Of a DNA stretch of 64,000 nucleotides, positions 8,924 to 17,923 are shown one piece after another. Positions within the stretch are counted from its first letter, which is position 1, and each line of letters begins with the position of its first letter. The notes below the pieces were generated by a model, which saw only the letters and a program-made list of their open reading frames with translations, was not told where the DNA came from and ran no database searches. The DNA is from Anticarsia gemmatalis (lineage: Eukaryota; Arthropoda; Insecta; Lepidoptera; Erebidae). The position numbers and the translations under genes are program-made. The stretch covers positions 773,501 through 837,500 of the forward strand of contig NC_134775.1 of NCBI RefSeq assembly GCF_050436995.1, in the 5' to 3' direction.

Positions 8924-10586
8924 CATAATATTATAATGCAACGGGTCTTATACGCGATTGGAAATTTAAAGGTTAGGATACCTTATTTGCTGCCCGACGT
9001 TTCGATCGCATTACAACGACCGTGGTCACGAGCTGACTGATGTGGCTGCTAAGCGTCGTCTTCTTGCGGCGCGAGTTTCGACGCCTACCCTCACTTGGTT
9101 TTCACTTAGTGTACATTGTTCGGAATTGTCGGTACTTCGACACACAACACTAACGACGTCTTTACACTGGCGCGTTACGTCATGCCGGCGACGGCTGCAC
9201 TTGCTGATGACAGGATTCCACGTAGATGATAAACGGTATCCCTCTTCACGGTTGAAATTGGTATGTTTTTTGATTTCAACCGCTTCTCGTACTATCCTGG
9301 AGTAATAGTGACGATCTGTGGAGAGGACCCGGGGTTGATGTAGCTCGATCCAGTGATTGGTTCCTGCTTCCAACAAGTGCTCAGCTATCGCGGATTTGTT
9401 GACTTGCCGGTTCTTGACAGCTGCGATATGTTCCTTGACCCTTTCAGCTATTGTTCTTTTGGTCTGTCCGATGTATGAACTACCGCAGCTACAATCCACC
9501 TTGTAAACGCCAGGTGTCTGAAGAGGAATTACATCCTTTGGCGTGCGCAAATGGTTAGCTACTTTGGAGAACGGACTATATACAGTCTTTATGGAGTATT
9601 TCTTCAGTACTGTTCCAACTTTATCCGTTACTCCTTTTATGTAGGGCATAAAAGCTGGTACTCTGCTAACACCAGTCTGACATTCTTGCCTCTTCAGACG
9701 TCGTTCGGTTCTCCTGTATCCGTTTCGCTTAAGTACCTCCTGAACGTGTGAGAGTTCACCGTCTAGGTGTTCAGGGTCACAAAGGTCGTATGCTCTAGTT
9801 GTCAGCGAAGCCACCACGGATTGCAGGTGTCGCGGATGATGATGCGAATTCGCGTGGAGATACCTATCGGTGTGTGTCGGTTTTCGGTAAACAGTGTGGC
9901 CCAAGGTACCATCTGTTCTCACCTTTACTTCGACATCGAGAAAGGCCAACGATCTGTCTGTCTCCATTTCATATGTGAAGTTGATGTTAGTATGAATGGA
10001 GTTCAGGGTGTTCAACAGCCGTTCTACGTCCTGTTTATCTCCTCTCATGATACAATACACATCGTCGACATATCTTTTCCATAGCTTCACATTTGATGCC
10101 TGCATATCTATGGATTGCTCAAAATGTTCCATCCAGATGTTGGCCATAACCGGTGCCACTGGGCTACCCATGGCCACTCCGTCGATCTGGAGGTAGTATT
10201 GTCCACGATAGAGAAAGTAGTTACCTTCTAAACAGTTCTTCAGTAAAACGACGTACTCACTAGACAGACCGTTTTCCCTCAACTTCATCTCGACGACATC
10301 AAGACAGTCCTGTATGGGAACGTTGGTGAACAGTGACTCCACATCAAAACTCACCATAACCTCATCCGGTTCCACTCTCATGGTCTTGATGATATCGACA
10401 AAGTGACGAGAGTCCTTCACGAAGGATGCAGTCTTACCTGTTAACGGTTGCAGCACTGACGCGATGTGTTTCGCCAAATCATAGGTGGGAGAATCGATTT
10501 GACTCACTATAGGGCGCAGCGGTACACTCTCCTTATGTACTTTAGGCAAACCGTATCAGCCGCCTAAGTTATACGGTTTGCCTACA
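8924..10586 (-). mobile_element. Penelope-like element, 5'-truncated (copy 1)
   Basis: The 3' end (minus strand) matches the other Penelope copies up to the terminal CATTATAATATTATG. The truncated 5' end at 10557 turns back on itself: about 28 bp (CAGCCGCCTAAGTTATACGG...) of the same element follow in inverted orientation, making a short hairpin. A Helitron abuts it on the right. RT and GIY-YIG coding is at 9026-10549. Confidence 0.9.
9026..10549 (-). CDS. Penelope-like RT plus GIY-YIG endonuclease, N-terminally truncated
   Basis: An open frame of 507 residues. RT motifs in order: [38 protein letters not shown] (first catalytic Asp), [18 protein letters not shown], and [13 protein letters not shown] (catalytic Y-V-D-D). 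A C-terminal GIY-YIG nuclease follows: [20 protein letters not shown], then AERVKEH. This RT plus GIY-YIG order defines Penelope-like elements. Compared with the 847-codon frames at 25601 and 29304, the first roughly 340 residues are missing. The frame is uninterrupted, so this is a recent insertion, but it is truncated. Confidence 0.9.
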   Translation of the reverse strand: MPKVHKESVPLRPIVSQIDSPTYDLAKHIASVLQPLTGKTASFVKDSRHFVDIIKTMRVEPDEVMVSFDVESLFTNVPIQDCLDVVEMKLRENGLSSEYVVLLKNCLEGNYFLYRGQYYLQIDGVAMGSPVAPVMANIWMEHFEQSIDMQASNVKLWKRYVDDVYCIMRGDKQDVERLLNTLNSIHTNINFTYEMETDRSLAFLDVEVKVRTDGTLGHTVYRKPTHTDRYLHANSHHHPRHLQSVVASLTTRAYDLCDPEHLDGELSHVQEVLKRNGYRRTERRLKRQECQTGVSRVPAFMPYIKGVTDKVGTVLKKYSIKTVYSPFSKVANHLRTPKDVIPLQTPGVYKVDCSCGSSYIGQTKRTIAERVKEHIAAVKNRQVNKSAIAEHLLEAGTNHWIELHQPRVLSTDRHYYSRIVREAVEIKKHTNFNREEGYRLSSTWNPVISKCSRRRHDVTRQCKDVVSVVCRSTDNSEQCTLSENQVRVGVETRAARRRRLAATSVSS

Positions 10587-10851
10587 TCTATACTAATCTA
10601 TACTAATACAATTTGTTTGTTTGTTTGTTTGATTGTTTGTTTGTTTGAACGCGCTAATCTCAGGAACTACTGGTCCGATTTGAAAAATTCTTTCAGTGTT
10701 AGATAGCCCATTTATCGAGGAAGGCTATAGGCTATATAACATCACGCTACGGTCATCAGGAGCGGAGTAGGAACGAAAAATGTTACAAACACGGGGAACA
10801 TTTTGACCCATTCTCTTAGGTGACGCAAGCGAAGTTACGCGGGTCAGCTAG
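10587..10851 (+). mobile_element. Non-autonomous Helitron
   Basis: Begins TCTATACTAAT (with a short internal duplication) and ends GGGTCAGCTAG between A and T. The 3' end has a short stem-loop about 10 bp before CTAG. Same family as the copies at 11624, 14860, 15125, 17162, 22728, 37134, 37896 and 48633. Confidence 0.75.
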
Positions 10852-10870
10852 TAATTAATATAACTTAAAA

Positions 10871-11287
10871 TTATACACGATTACTACTATTATGCAGCGT
10901 CGGCGTCGTGTATCGCGCAGTATCGGGTATCCGGCCACGGAATCGCCGGAAAACAATACCTTTCGGCCAAAATTCTGGATCCATGAACTTTGTGAGATGC
11001 TCAGTTGGCACTCTCACCACGAAGGCATTAAAACCCACATTGTGACGTGATTCCAACCTCTGAACTCTCAAAGTCCACTTCGTTTTCGTCTGTATGTACT
11101 CTACAATCTCTTTAACCTTTGTAGAGTAATGCAGTCTGGACACGTACAGCGGCGTCACTGGTACAGCGGGACGCAGCAAGTCATTCGGTCCGGTCGGTCC
11201 AGTGCCGCACTTGTTTTGGTTCGACTTCTTTTTCTCAATTTTTGTACACTCGTTCAAATTGTCACATTGTTTCGCTCCTATAGACAA
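10871..11287 (-). pseudogene. LINE ORF1 C-terminal fragment
   Basis: An open frame ending in VPVTPLYVSRLHYSTKVK, VEYIQTKTKWTLRVQRL, FNAFVVRVPTEHL and WPKGIVFRRFRGR. From memory of the family, a C-terminal RNA-binding-like domain with F-x-x-F-V-V-x-V-P and W-P-x-G-V-x-F-R-x-F-R-G is typical of ORF1 proteins of some insect non-LTR elements. The N-terminal zinc-finger part is missing. It is not adjacent to a matching ORF2. Confidence 0.6.
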
Positions 11288-11321
11288 AATGATACCGGTT
11301 CTTTTTAAAATACTTTCAATG

Positions 11322-11480
11322 GCCTTTTGATCTCACGGTACTCGAATAAATTCGTCCCAATGCTCTTTTAATTCGGTCAAAACATTGTATAGACACCCCT
11401 CGGTATTTTACAAAAAGTATAATACAGTTATTATTTAATACGCAATTCTCTTGACCTAAATAAAAGTGTTTTTTAAAAAG
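11322..11480. repeat. Dispersed repeat, first copy
   Basis: Shares long segments with 14023-14200 (CTCACGGTACTCGAATAAAT, TCGTCCCAATGCTCTTT, TATAGACACCCCTCGGTA, TTCTCTTGACCTAAATAAAA). It differs by an indel of about 20 bp. Class not recognised. Confidence 0.7.
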
Positions 11481-11494
11481 AGTGATGGCGTATC

Positions 11495-11605
11495 GTGTTA
11501 TAACCCAAGTAACTGTGTTTTGGAGGTCTGATAGACAGTCGCTGCATGTAAAATACTGGTATTCAGCTGCATCCGGTGAGACTGGAAGCCGACTCCGACA
11601 TAGTT
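11495..11605 (+). mobile_element. 5S-type SINE (family C), tail fragment
   Basis: CGTGTTATAACCCAAGTAAC, GGTCTGATAGACAGTCGCTG, TACTGGTATTCAGCTGCATC, and a tail ending GCCGACTCCGACATAG. Confidence 0.7.
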
Positions 11606-11623
11606 GAAGAAATATCAAATAAA

Positions 11624-11872
11624 TCTATACTTATACATATTATAAAGCTGAAGAGTTTGTTTGTTAGTTTGAAAGCGCTAATCTCGGGAACTACTGGTCC
11701 GATTTGAAAAAATATTTCAGTGTTAGGTAGCTCATTTATCGAGGAAGGCTATATGCTATATATCGTCACGCTACGACCAATAGAAGCAGAGAACCAGTGA
11801 AAAATGATACAAAAACGGGAAAAATTATGATGCTCTTATGTAACGTAAGCGAAGTTGCGCGGGTCAGCTAGT
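11624..11872 (+). mobile_element. Non-autonomous Helitron
   Basis: Begins TCTATACTTATACATATTAT and ends GCGCGGGTCAGCTAG followed by T. The body has GGTCCGATTTGAAAAAATAT and ATTTATCGAGGAAGGCTAT as in the other copies. More diverged than the copy at 15125. Confidence 0.75.
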
Positions 11873-11966
11873 AAATAATAAATATCATTGGACAACTTAC
11901 ACACGGTAATTTGATTCCAAACTAAGCAGTGCTTGTACTATGGTAACCAAATAACTGATAAACATA

Positions 11967-13847
11967 CTTACATATATTTATTTATTTATTTCTCACAGCT
12001 TACAACTAACATTACAGGTGTACCACCCAATGCGGTAGTTATGCCACAGATACATAATTATTTATAATACTTAGTCTAGTAATTTCCAATAATATTATTA
12101 ATTATAATACTAACCTTAACATTAAACGTTATAACATATGATCAACATAGAAACCCTTGTGAATTCACTCAGAGTACAGCAAAACACATCCAGTTTATCT
12201 GCTATCAGATTGAGAGTGCGGAGCGCACGCGTCAGTGGCGCCTCCTGTAACAGTTTGGTCCTCCCTCGCGGAACTGCTAACAGAGGCGGTTTCCTTCGTT
12301 TCCAAATATACCTATCCGGAACACTAAAGTGCACATGTTTAAGCATATCTGCATTGTGCTCTTTTCCTCTAATAATTTAAATAAATACCAGACTAAAGCA
12401 AAATCCCTCCTAACTCGCAACTGGTTATACCCTACCATACCTAGTATGAACAAAGTTGGATACATAAGGGGATAAAATGGGTACACTCCATAAAGCCGCA
12501 AATATATATACCTAATAAATTTATTTTGCACCCGCTCCAACATGAGATTATATTTAATTTCATGTGGAGCCCAGATTACTGCGTTAAATTCTAATTGACT
12601 CCTAACTAGTGCATTATATAATGCTATGATAGCTCTAATGTTTGTAAAATTTTGAACTGTACGTAAAACAAAACCTAAATTTCTGAATGCTTTTTGACAT
12701 ATACTGGCTATGTGATCCCTAAACTTTAAATCAGATGTGAGGCAGATTCCTAAATCTTTAACCTCCGATGTTCTAGACACAGGAATCTTGTCGATCTCAT
12801 AGGTGTAGTGGATGGGAGAGTGTGAACGAGTAAAACTAATAGTCACACATTTTGAGATGTTAAATTCTAAACGGTTTTCTTTACTCCAATCCACTACTCT
12901 GTCTATGTCCCTCTGTAATCTTACGCAGTCGTCTCTATTCCTTATATCAAGTGATAATTTTAGATCATCAGCGAAGAGTAGGCATCTCGCATCTTTAACG
13001 AATTCTGGTAAGTCATTTATCATCAATATAAATTGCAACGGACCCAAATTGCTGCCCTGACTCACCCCAGACCACGTAAAATATGGGTCAGATCTAAAGC
13101 CCATGTATTCCACATACTGTCTCCTATCTCTCATATAGCTGCCAAAAAACTGGAGTAAATGTGACGTGAAACCGACTCCAGCTAGTTTTTTAAGCAAGAT
13201 GTCATTATCCACTAAATCAAAAGCTTTTTTGTAATCAAAATAAGCGGAGTCAATTTGTGCGCCACTATCTACTGTTGGCACTATATGAGCCATGTGGCTA
13301 AGAAGATTACTGGTCGTACTTTTCGCTGGACGAAATCCATGCTGAGCGTCAGACAATTGTGTACTTACCTTTTGTAATATAACTTTATGTATCGCCGATT
13401 TCAAAACCTTGGCAGGGGTTGACAGCACAGCGACCGGTCTATAACCCTCTACACTTGCTTTTGAACCCCCTTTGGGTACTGGAACGACTCTAGAGGTTTT
13501 CCACCTTTCAGGAAACACAGCTGTTTTAAGACACAAGTTATAAATGTGCAATAATGGCGCAGCAAGCACTTCCCGACAATCTCTAAATACATACGGCGGT
13601 ATACCATCTGGTCCAGCTGACGTTTTTGGTTTAAGATGTTGGAGTGCTCGCAATACGTCATCAGTATCTAACTGTTCTAAATGAACACGCGCTGTCCCAT
13701 TATTCCCACCCGCTGCTGCTATTGCTGCCTCTACGTTTAGCTCGGCTCGTTGTGTACTGTACACCGAATGGAAATAGTCTGCAAATTCCTTCGCACACCT
13801 ATCAAGAGCGAGTAATTCGCCGTCTTTTAAAATTTTTTGCGATATAC
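11967..13847 (-). mobile_element. Non-LTR retrotransposon (CR1/Jockey group), 5'-truncated, (AAAT)n tail
   Basis: On the minus strand the 3' end is an (AAAT)n tail (11967-11992) and the 5' end is truncated inside RT. It interrupts the family A SINE. The coding part is at 12370-13847. Confidence 0.85.
12277..13847 (-). CDS. LINE ORF2 fragment: reverse transcriptase
   Basis: An uninterrupted frame containing the whole RT core: LKPKTSAGPDGIPPYVF (fingers), QHGFRPAKSTTSNLLS, SAYFDYKKAFDLVDNDILL (first catalytic Asp), SGVSQGSNLGPLQF and CLLFADDLKLSLDI (F-A-D-D). It continues with VKDLGICLTSDLKF and the C-terminal region. The apurinic endonuclease is absent through 5' truncation. The intact frame suggests a recent insertion. 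The last 30 or so codons before the stop may be read into the 3' UTR. Confidence 0.85.
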
Positions 13848-14022
13848 TTCTAAATACATACTTATATAGATAATTCACAACCAGGCTCAGAACAAATACT
13901 CGTGCTCATCACACAAAGATTTGTCCCGGGTGGGATTCGAACCCACCACACGCGGCGCTACGGTTATTGCAGCGAGGTGACCACTTTAACCACTGATGAA
14001 AAATTATTGAAGAACAGCTGTT

Positions 14023-14200
14023 AATAGCCCTTTAATCTCACGGTACTCGAATAAATTCGTCCCAATGCTCTTTAAATTCGGTCAAAACATTGTATAGACA
14101 CCCCTCGGTAGTTCTCAAGCTGAGGTCAATTTACAAAAGGTATAATAGTCTATTATTATTTAATACGTAATTCTCTTGACCTAAATAAAACTGGTTTATA
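14023..14200. repeat. Dispersed repeat, second copy
   Basis: Partner of 11322-11480 in the same orientation. Contains an extra stretch (GTTCTCAAGCTGAGGTCAAT) absent from the first copy. Confidence 0.7.
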
Positions 14201-14280
14201 TAAAGGGGTGATGACAGACATACTTATTATTATTTGTAATTGTGAAAGGAAACATCGTCATGAAATATCATGAATCAGTT

Positions 14281-14555
14281 CTTACGATCGATCTCCGAGG
14301 TTAAGCTACGGTTGCCGAGGTTGTTCTGTGGATGGGTGACCGTCTTATACATATCTTATTCCTTCGTGTTTCGGAAGGCACTTTTAATTGTGGGTCATTT
14401 TCCAAGATCTTTGACAGTCGTTATCAGAAGCTTGAAAGTCTGACAACCAGTCTTACCGTTGGGTATCGTGTTATAACCCAGGTCCCATCCACAGAACAAC
14501 CTCAGCAAGCGTGGCTTAGCCTCACAGATCGATCCGACTGGCTGTTGTGAACTTC
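14281..14555 (+). mobile_element. 5S-type SINE (family C) joined to an inverted fragment
   Basis: Positions 14281-14485 hold a plus-strand family C head and body (GATCTCCGAGGTTAAGCTAC, TGGATGGGTGACC). From about 14486 the sequence switches to the minus strand of the same head (CCATCCACAGAACAACCTC ... CTCACAGATCGATCC). The result is an inverted dimer. Confidence 0.72.
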
Positions 14556-14795
14556 AAAGTTGCTGTTAAGGAACATCCTGTTAGGAAAGCTTATTACAGA
14601 ATTGATGAGTATCTAAACGACAATAGCTCTTGGGATTAGTTGCTCGCTTGATTAGGATTCTTTGAAATTAGGGAACTTTGCCATAAATGGTATAAACTCA
14701 GTAGCAGTAAGTAGGTCTAAATATTGTTATGGCTATCATAAGTGTCAATATTTGACCTAAATTAATAAATGATTTGATTTTGATTTTGAACTAAG
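14556..14795 (+). mobile_element. Non-LTR retrotransposon 3' end, (GATTTT)n tail
   Basis: Encodes a C-terminus KAYYRIDEYLNDNSSWD followed by a stop, then a short 3' UTR with CTATCATAAGTGTCAATATT and the tail TGATTTGATTTTGATTTT. It matches the family at 4412 but has a much shorter 3' UTR. Confidence 0.75.
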
Positions 14796-14859
14796 CCACG
14801 AGCTTCTCTAATCCTTGTAAGACTAACCCCCAGTTTCTAAGTTTCTAGTTTATCTATTA

Positions 14860-15111
14860 CTAGCTGACCCGCGCAACTTCGCTTGCGTCACATAAAAGAG
14901 AATGGGTGAATTTTTTCCCCGTTTTTTGCAACTTTATTTACTGGTACTCTGCTCCTATTAGTCGTAGCGTAATGATATATAACCTAAAGCCTTCCTCAAT
15001 AAATGGGCTATCTAACACCGAAAGAATTTTTCAAATCGGACCAGTAGTTCCTGAGATTAGCGCGTTCAAACAGACAAACAAACTCTTCAGCTTTATAATA
15101 TTAAGTATAGA
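14860..15111 (-). mobile_element. Non-autonomous Helitron
   Basis: On plus it reads CTAGCTGACCCGCGCAACT ... ATATTAAGTATAGA, the reverse of TC...CTAG. All family motifs are present. Confidence 0.78.
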
Positions 15112-15124
15112 TATTTCAGATTTA

Positions 15125-15368
15125 TCTATACTAATATTATAAAGCTGAAGAGTTTGTTTGTTTGTTTGAACGCGCTAATCTCGGGATCTACTGATCCGAT
15201 TTGAAAAATTCTTTCATTGTTAGATAGCCCATTTATCGAGGAAGGCTATAGGCTATATATCATCACGCTACGACCAATAGGAGCAGAGTACCAGTGAAAA
15301 ATGTTACAAAAACGGGGAAAATTATGATTCTCTTATGTGACGCAAGCGAAGTTGCGCGGGTCAGCTAG
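15125..15368 (+). mobile_element. Non-autonomous Helitron, well-preserved copy
   Basis: Begins TCTATACTAATATTATAAAG after A and ends GCGGGTCAGCTAG before T, the A|T target of Helitrons. A stem (CGCAA at 15341, TTGCG at 15352) lies 8 bp before CTAG, as expected of a Helitron terminator. Lepidopteran Lep1-type elements have this layout. The family name is inference. Confidence 0.82.
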
Positions 15369-15374
15369 TAATAA

Positions 15375-17161
15375 ACTAGTCCCAAAAATTAAGGGATATA
15401 AAAAAAGAATCCAAATTTTTGGGTGATTTTCAACAAGCTGTAACTCCGAGGAAAATGGTCGTACAGAAAAAATAAAAAAAACAAATTGTAGCTTCAAGTG
15501 TCTAATTTTTAGATATGACCATGAAAATTTTTTGTCACGGCCAGTTCTGGAGAAATCCAACGAAAACTACCAAAAAAAAATTTTTCAAAATTTTTTCCCT
15601 CCTAAAAAAAGGTCCACGGGCTTCAAAAATTTTTTTTTGATTCTTTCGTTCTAAATTTCTTTTAGAAAATTTAATCCTCTTTAATTTGCCGTATTCAAAA
15701 AGCCTGTACGACGATTTGCCACGGAGTTATCGTCAATCAAAGCAAAAAAGTTATTTTTGACTTTGATATTCAATAACTCCGGAAATAATGATCGTACAGG
15801 AAATCAAAGGAGGGTTTTGAAAACTGCACAATATTCTCTATAAGAAAATGTAAACATCTTTTAAGAAAAAATTTTTTTTTGAATTGAAACCTCGGACTGA
15901 AAAAAAGACAAAAATTTGCGAAATTAAGGATATTTGGATAACTTGGTATAACTTTGGATAAAATCGATGAACGAAGAATATAATCGGTAATTTTTCAACC
16001 TCAAAGTGTCCCCTAATATCCCTCAAAAATTCAAAGCGCTGCGATTTTTTTTTCATTGTGCCCCGAAGCTTCAAATTCTTTGTTGTTGCAAAAATCACCA
16101 TTGTGAGCAATTTTGTGATTTTTATTCATTTTTTTAATAAACATTTTTTTTTCTCTCTAAAATCTTTATTTTTTCGATTAAAAATCAAATCGCGTGCCTA
16201 TGCTCACTCCACGACATCGTCGAGCCCGATTGGCTTATGCGCATGACCATCACGATTGGGGTCGTAGACAGTGGACCAGTGTCTTATGGACTGACGAATC
16301 TCGATTTTGACTTCATGGCAGCGATAGACGATCTCTCGTTTTGCGATTTGCTTTTTAATCGAAAAAATAAAGATTTTAGAGAGAAAAAAAAATGTTTATT
16401 AAAAAAATGAATAAAAATCACAAAATTGCTCACAAAGGTGATTTTTGCAACAACAAAGAATTTGAAGCTTCGGGGCACAATGAAAAAAAAATCGCAGCGC
16501 TTTGAATTTTTGAGGGATATTAGGGGACACTTTTAGGTTGAAAAATTACCGATTATATTCTTCGTTCATCGATTTTATCCAAAGTTATACCAAGTTATCC
16601 AAATATCCTTAATTTCGCGAATTTTTGTCTTTTTTTCAGTCCGAGGTTTCAATTCAAAAAAAAATTTTTTCTTAAAAGATGTTTACATTTTCTTATAGAG
16701 AATATTGTGCAGTTTTCAAAACCTTCCTTTGATTTCCTGTACGATCATTATTTCCGGAGTTATTGAATATCAAAGTCAAAAATAACTTTTTTGCTTTGAT
16801 TGACGATAACTCCGTGGCAAATCGTCGTACAGGCTTTTTGAATACGGCAAATTAAAGAGGATTAAATTTTCTAAAAGAAATTTAGAACGAAAGAATCAAA
16901 AAAAAATTTTTGAAGCCCGTGGACCTTTTTTTAGGAGGGAAAAAATTTTGAAAAATTTTTTTTTGGTAGTTTTCGTTGGATTTCTCCAGACCTGGCCATG
17001 ACAAAAAATTTTCATGGTCATATCTAAAAATTAGACACTTGAAGCTACAATTTGTTTTTTTTATTTTTTCTGTACGACCATTTTCCTCGGAGTTACAGCT
17101 TGTTGAAAATCACCCAAAAATTTGGATTCTTTTTTTATATCCCTTAATTTTTGGGACTAGT
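15375..17161. mobile_element. Foldback Tc1-derived element with 0.8-kb inverted repeats
   Basis: The sequence is a giant palindrome centred at about 16268. ACTAGTCCCAAAAATTAAGG at 15375 mirrors CCTTAATTTTTGGGACTAGT at 17142-17161. Pairing positions sum to 32536 at both the outer end (15375/17161) and the inner end (16174/16362). Arms are about 820 bp with few mismatches. The roughly 147-bp centre carries a Tc1-type transposase remnant. AT dinucleotides flank the ends, consistent with TA targeting. Confidence 0.92.
16195..16341 (+). pseudogene. Tc1-family transposase remnant at the palindrome centre
   Basis: The + frame encodes RARLAYAHDHHDWGRRQW then TSVLWTDESRF, followed at once by a stop. 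W-x-x-V-L-(W/F)-(T/S)-D-E-S-R-F is the block around the second catalytic Asp of Tc1 transposases (DD34E class). Only some 45 residues survive, so the element is non-autonomous. Confidence 0.85.
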
Positions 17162-17375
17162 GTATATAAAAATTTTCCCCGTTTTTGTAACATTTTTCAC
17201 TGGTACTCTGCTCCTATTGGTAGTAGCGTGATGATATAAAGCCTATAACCTTCCTCGATAAATGGACTATCTAACACTGAAAGAATTTTTCAAATCGGAC
17301 CAGTAGTTCCTAAGATTAGCGCGTTCAAACAAACAAACAAACAAACTCTTCAGCTTTATAATATTAGTATAGATT
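17162..17375 (-). mobile_element. Helitron copy, 3'-terminal part missing
   Basis: Minus-strand copy from AAAATTTTCCCCGTTTTTG to AATATTAGTATAGA. The CTAG terminus and hairpin are absent where it meets the Tc1 foldback. Confidence 0.75.
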
Positions 17376-17599
17376 ATATATTATATTATATTATATTGTA
17401 TTGTATTGTATTGTATTGTATTGTATTGTATTGTATTGTATTGTATTGTATTGTATTGTATTGTATTGTATTGTATTGTATTGTATTGTATTGTATTGTA
17501 TTGTATTGTATTGTATTGTATTGTATTGTATTGTATTGTATTGTATTGTATTGTATTGTATTGTATTGTATTGTATTATATTATATTATATTATATTAT

Positions 17600-17600
<1 letters not shown>
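17376..17600. repeat. (TTGTA)n pentanucleotide microsatellite
   Basis: About 35 nearly perfect TTGTA units at 17397-17575, flanked by ATATT/TTATA variants on both sides. It starts at the 5' end of the Helitron and ends at the (AAAT)n tail of the next LINE. Confidence 0.97.
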
Positions 17601-17632
<32 letters not shown>

Positions 17633-17923
17633 ACTTAATATACAAATTTGTATAAAGGCGGACTTAATGCCAGGGGCATTTTCTGCCAGTCAACCTTAGG
17701 GTGATGCAGAGATTATTACGAAGGTGTTTAAAAGAGGAAGGAAAGTGAGTTAAGAAAGAGTGTACAAATAAATAATAAGATAAATAGGCTATATGAGTGT
17801 AAATACATAAACATAAATAATATGTACATAAACATAATAAATATTACTTATGATATATAAAAAATAAATATAGATGCTATAAAATATGAGATATATACAA
17901 TAATAAATAAATATAAATATACA

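Larger units (their letters stand above)
11887..13999 (-). mobile_element. tRNA-derived SINE (family A), split by a LINE
   Basis: The tail part (11887-11966, ending AACATACTTACATA) and the head part (13848-13999, CTAAATACATACTTATATAG through GTGGGATTCGAACCCACC) together match the uninterrupted family A copy at 3602-3846. The LINE at 11967-13847 sits exactly at the missing junction. Confidence 0.82.

Noticed and set aside
15333..17239. Several short ORFs mirrored on opposite strands (for example starting MDFSRTGRDKKFSWSYL)
   Set aside because: They are reflections of the non-coding AT-rich arms of the foldback; only the central transposase scrap matches a known protein.
17396..17699. Long open frames of repeated YCIVL peptide
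   Set aside because: They are translations of the (TTGTA)n microsatellite; pentanucleotide repeats stay open in several frames without being genes.
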